A stretch of DNA of 64,000 bases, taken from Acidovorax delafieldii (GTDB lineage Bacteria > Pseudomonadota > Gammaproteobacteria > Burkholderiales > Burkholderiaceae_C). Made by a program: the position numbers and the translations under genes. This document shows, piece after piece, positions 63,449 to 64,000 of the stretch. The stretch lies in contig DFQQ01000044.1 of assembly GCA_002377855.1 (NCBI GenBank), positions 152,258 through 216,257 of the forward strand, read 5' to 3'. Position 1 is the stretch's first letter, and each line of letters begins with the position of its first letter. Under the pieces are notes generated by a model that was given only the letters and a program-made list of their open reading frames with translations, did no database searches and was not told the DNA's origin.

Positions 63449-64000
63449 ATGAAGCGCAGAGACTTTACCTTGACCGCCGCCCTTTCACCGCTGCTGATGA
63501 CTGCATGCGGGGGTGATGGCGGCAACGGGGGTGTGGAATTCACCGGTGCCAAGGCCGAAGCGGCCGCGGGCCTCAAACGCGCAGCGCAGTACATGGACGA
63601 AGTGGTCTCCTACCGCGGGGGCTACGTGTGGTCGTACTCCCCCGACCTGAAGCAGACCTTTGGCGAGATGGAGGCCTACCGCACCATGTGCTGGATCCAG
63701 CCGCCCGGCACGCCATCGGTAGGCCATGTGTACCTGGATGCCTACCACGCCACGGGTGACGAGCGCTACTACCAGGCCGCAGAGCGCACGGCACTGGCCA
63801 TCGTGGCCGCGCAGCATCCTTCTGGCGGGTGGAACTACATCCACGACTTTGCGGGCGAGGAATCGCTCAAGAAGTGGTACGACACCATCGGCAAAAACGG
63901 CTGGCGGCTGGAAGAGTTTCAGCACTACTACGGCAACGCCACGTTTGACGACGCAGGCACCGCCGTGGCTTCGCAGCTCATGCTGCGCATGTACCTGGAA
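63449..64000 (+). CDS. Pectate lyase family protein (cut by window end)
   Basis: 184 codons are present. The N-terminus MKRRDFTLTAALSPLLMTAC combines a twin-arginine-like RRDF motif with a lipobox (LMTAC), so an exported lipoprotein is likely. The mature part (AAAGLKRAAQYMDEVVSYRGGYVWSY, then KQTFGEMEAYRTMCWIQPPGTPSVG) resembles polysaccharide lyase family 10 pectate lyases. A GAGGAG site precedes the ATG. The catalytic C-terminal part is outside the window. Confidence 0.82.
   Translation, partial: MKRRDFTLTAALSPLLMTACGGDGGNGGVEFTGAKAEAAAGLKRAAQYMDEVVSYRGGYVWSYSPDLKQTFGEMEAYRTMCWIQPPGTPSVGHVYLDAYHATGDERYYQAAERTALAIVAAQHPSGGWNYIHDFAGEESLKKWYDTIGKNGWRLEEFQHYYGNATFDDAGTAVASQLMLRMYLE

Overview
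The window is a high-GC chromosomal segment from a betaproteobacterium, most likely Comamonadaceae and close to Acidovorax. I base this on protein-level resemblance, on gene neighbourhoods (gph/trp, rpe-apaG, the glycerol ABC locus) and on short palindromic repeats of a kind I associate with that family. No database search was run. There are no tRNA, rRNA, CRISPR or prophage genes, and nearly all sequence is coding.

Layout. (1) 1-3930: the spc ribosomal protein operon on the minus strand (rplN, rplX, rplE, rpsN, rpsH, rplF, rplR, rpsE, rpmD, rplO cut by the window edge). It is driven by a strong sigma-70 type promoter just upstream of rplN, so it is physically detached from the S10 operon. 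(2) 4125-14836: a complete glycerol catabolic locus. It holds glpD, a glycerol ABC importer (glpV, glpU, glpQ, glpP, glpT, glpS in the Rhizobium nomenclature), the divergent repressor glpR, and glpK. (3) 15179-16969: proC and ubiA. (4) 17117-23672: a signalling cluster made of a hybrid histidine kinase with three receivers and a long heptad coiled coil, CheR, a receiver-less CheB, a receiver-kinase and a single-domain receiver. (5) 23946-27565: dps, a lipoprotein M20 peptidase and oxyR. (6) 27607-33476: recG, an HD-GYP protein, a PfkB-family kinase and queA.

(7) 33512-39985: a tryptophan operon (trpE, chorismate mutase, trpG, DinB-like, LysE-like, trpD, a small membrane protein, trpC) ending in ung. 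(8) 40363-41737: a periplasmic chalcone-isomerase-fold protein and gph. (9) 41881-53873: a translationally coupled glycogen/trehalose operon (glgC, glgX, treZ, a malQ::treY fusion, then glgA). It sits between gph and rpe, which I recall as neighbours in many relatives. (10) 54483-62001: a small twin C-x11-C exported protein, rpe, apaG, a membrane protein of the so-called site-specific recombinase family, a CPA2 antiporter, a YbdK-like ligase and thiL. (11) 62065-64000: a TRAP solute-binding protein divergent from a pectate lyase that runs off the window. Two related palindromes lie between them.

The most unusual sequence-level signals are two families of structured short repeats. One is a 36-bp core of constant geometry found seven times, including inside the thiL, gph and ubiA reading frames and across the ung start. 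The other is a GC-rich hairpin element whose two copies flanking glpK carry compensatory stem changes. The most interesting candidate system is the CheR/CheB-associated hybrid kinase, whose coiled coil has glutamate pairs at exact 7-residue spacing and could be a methylation target.
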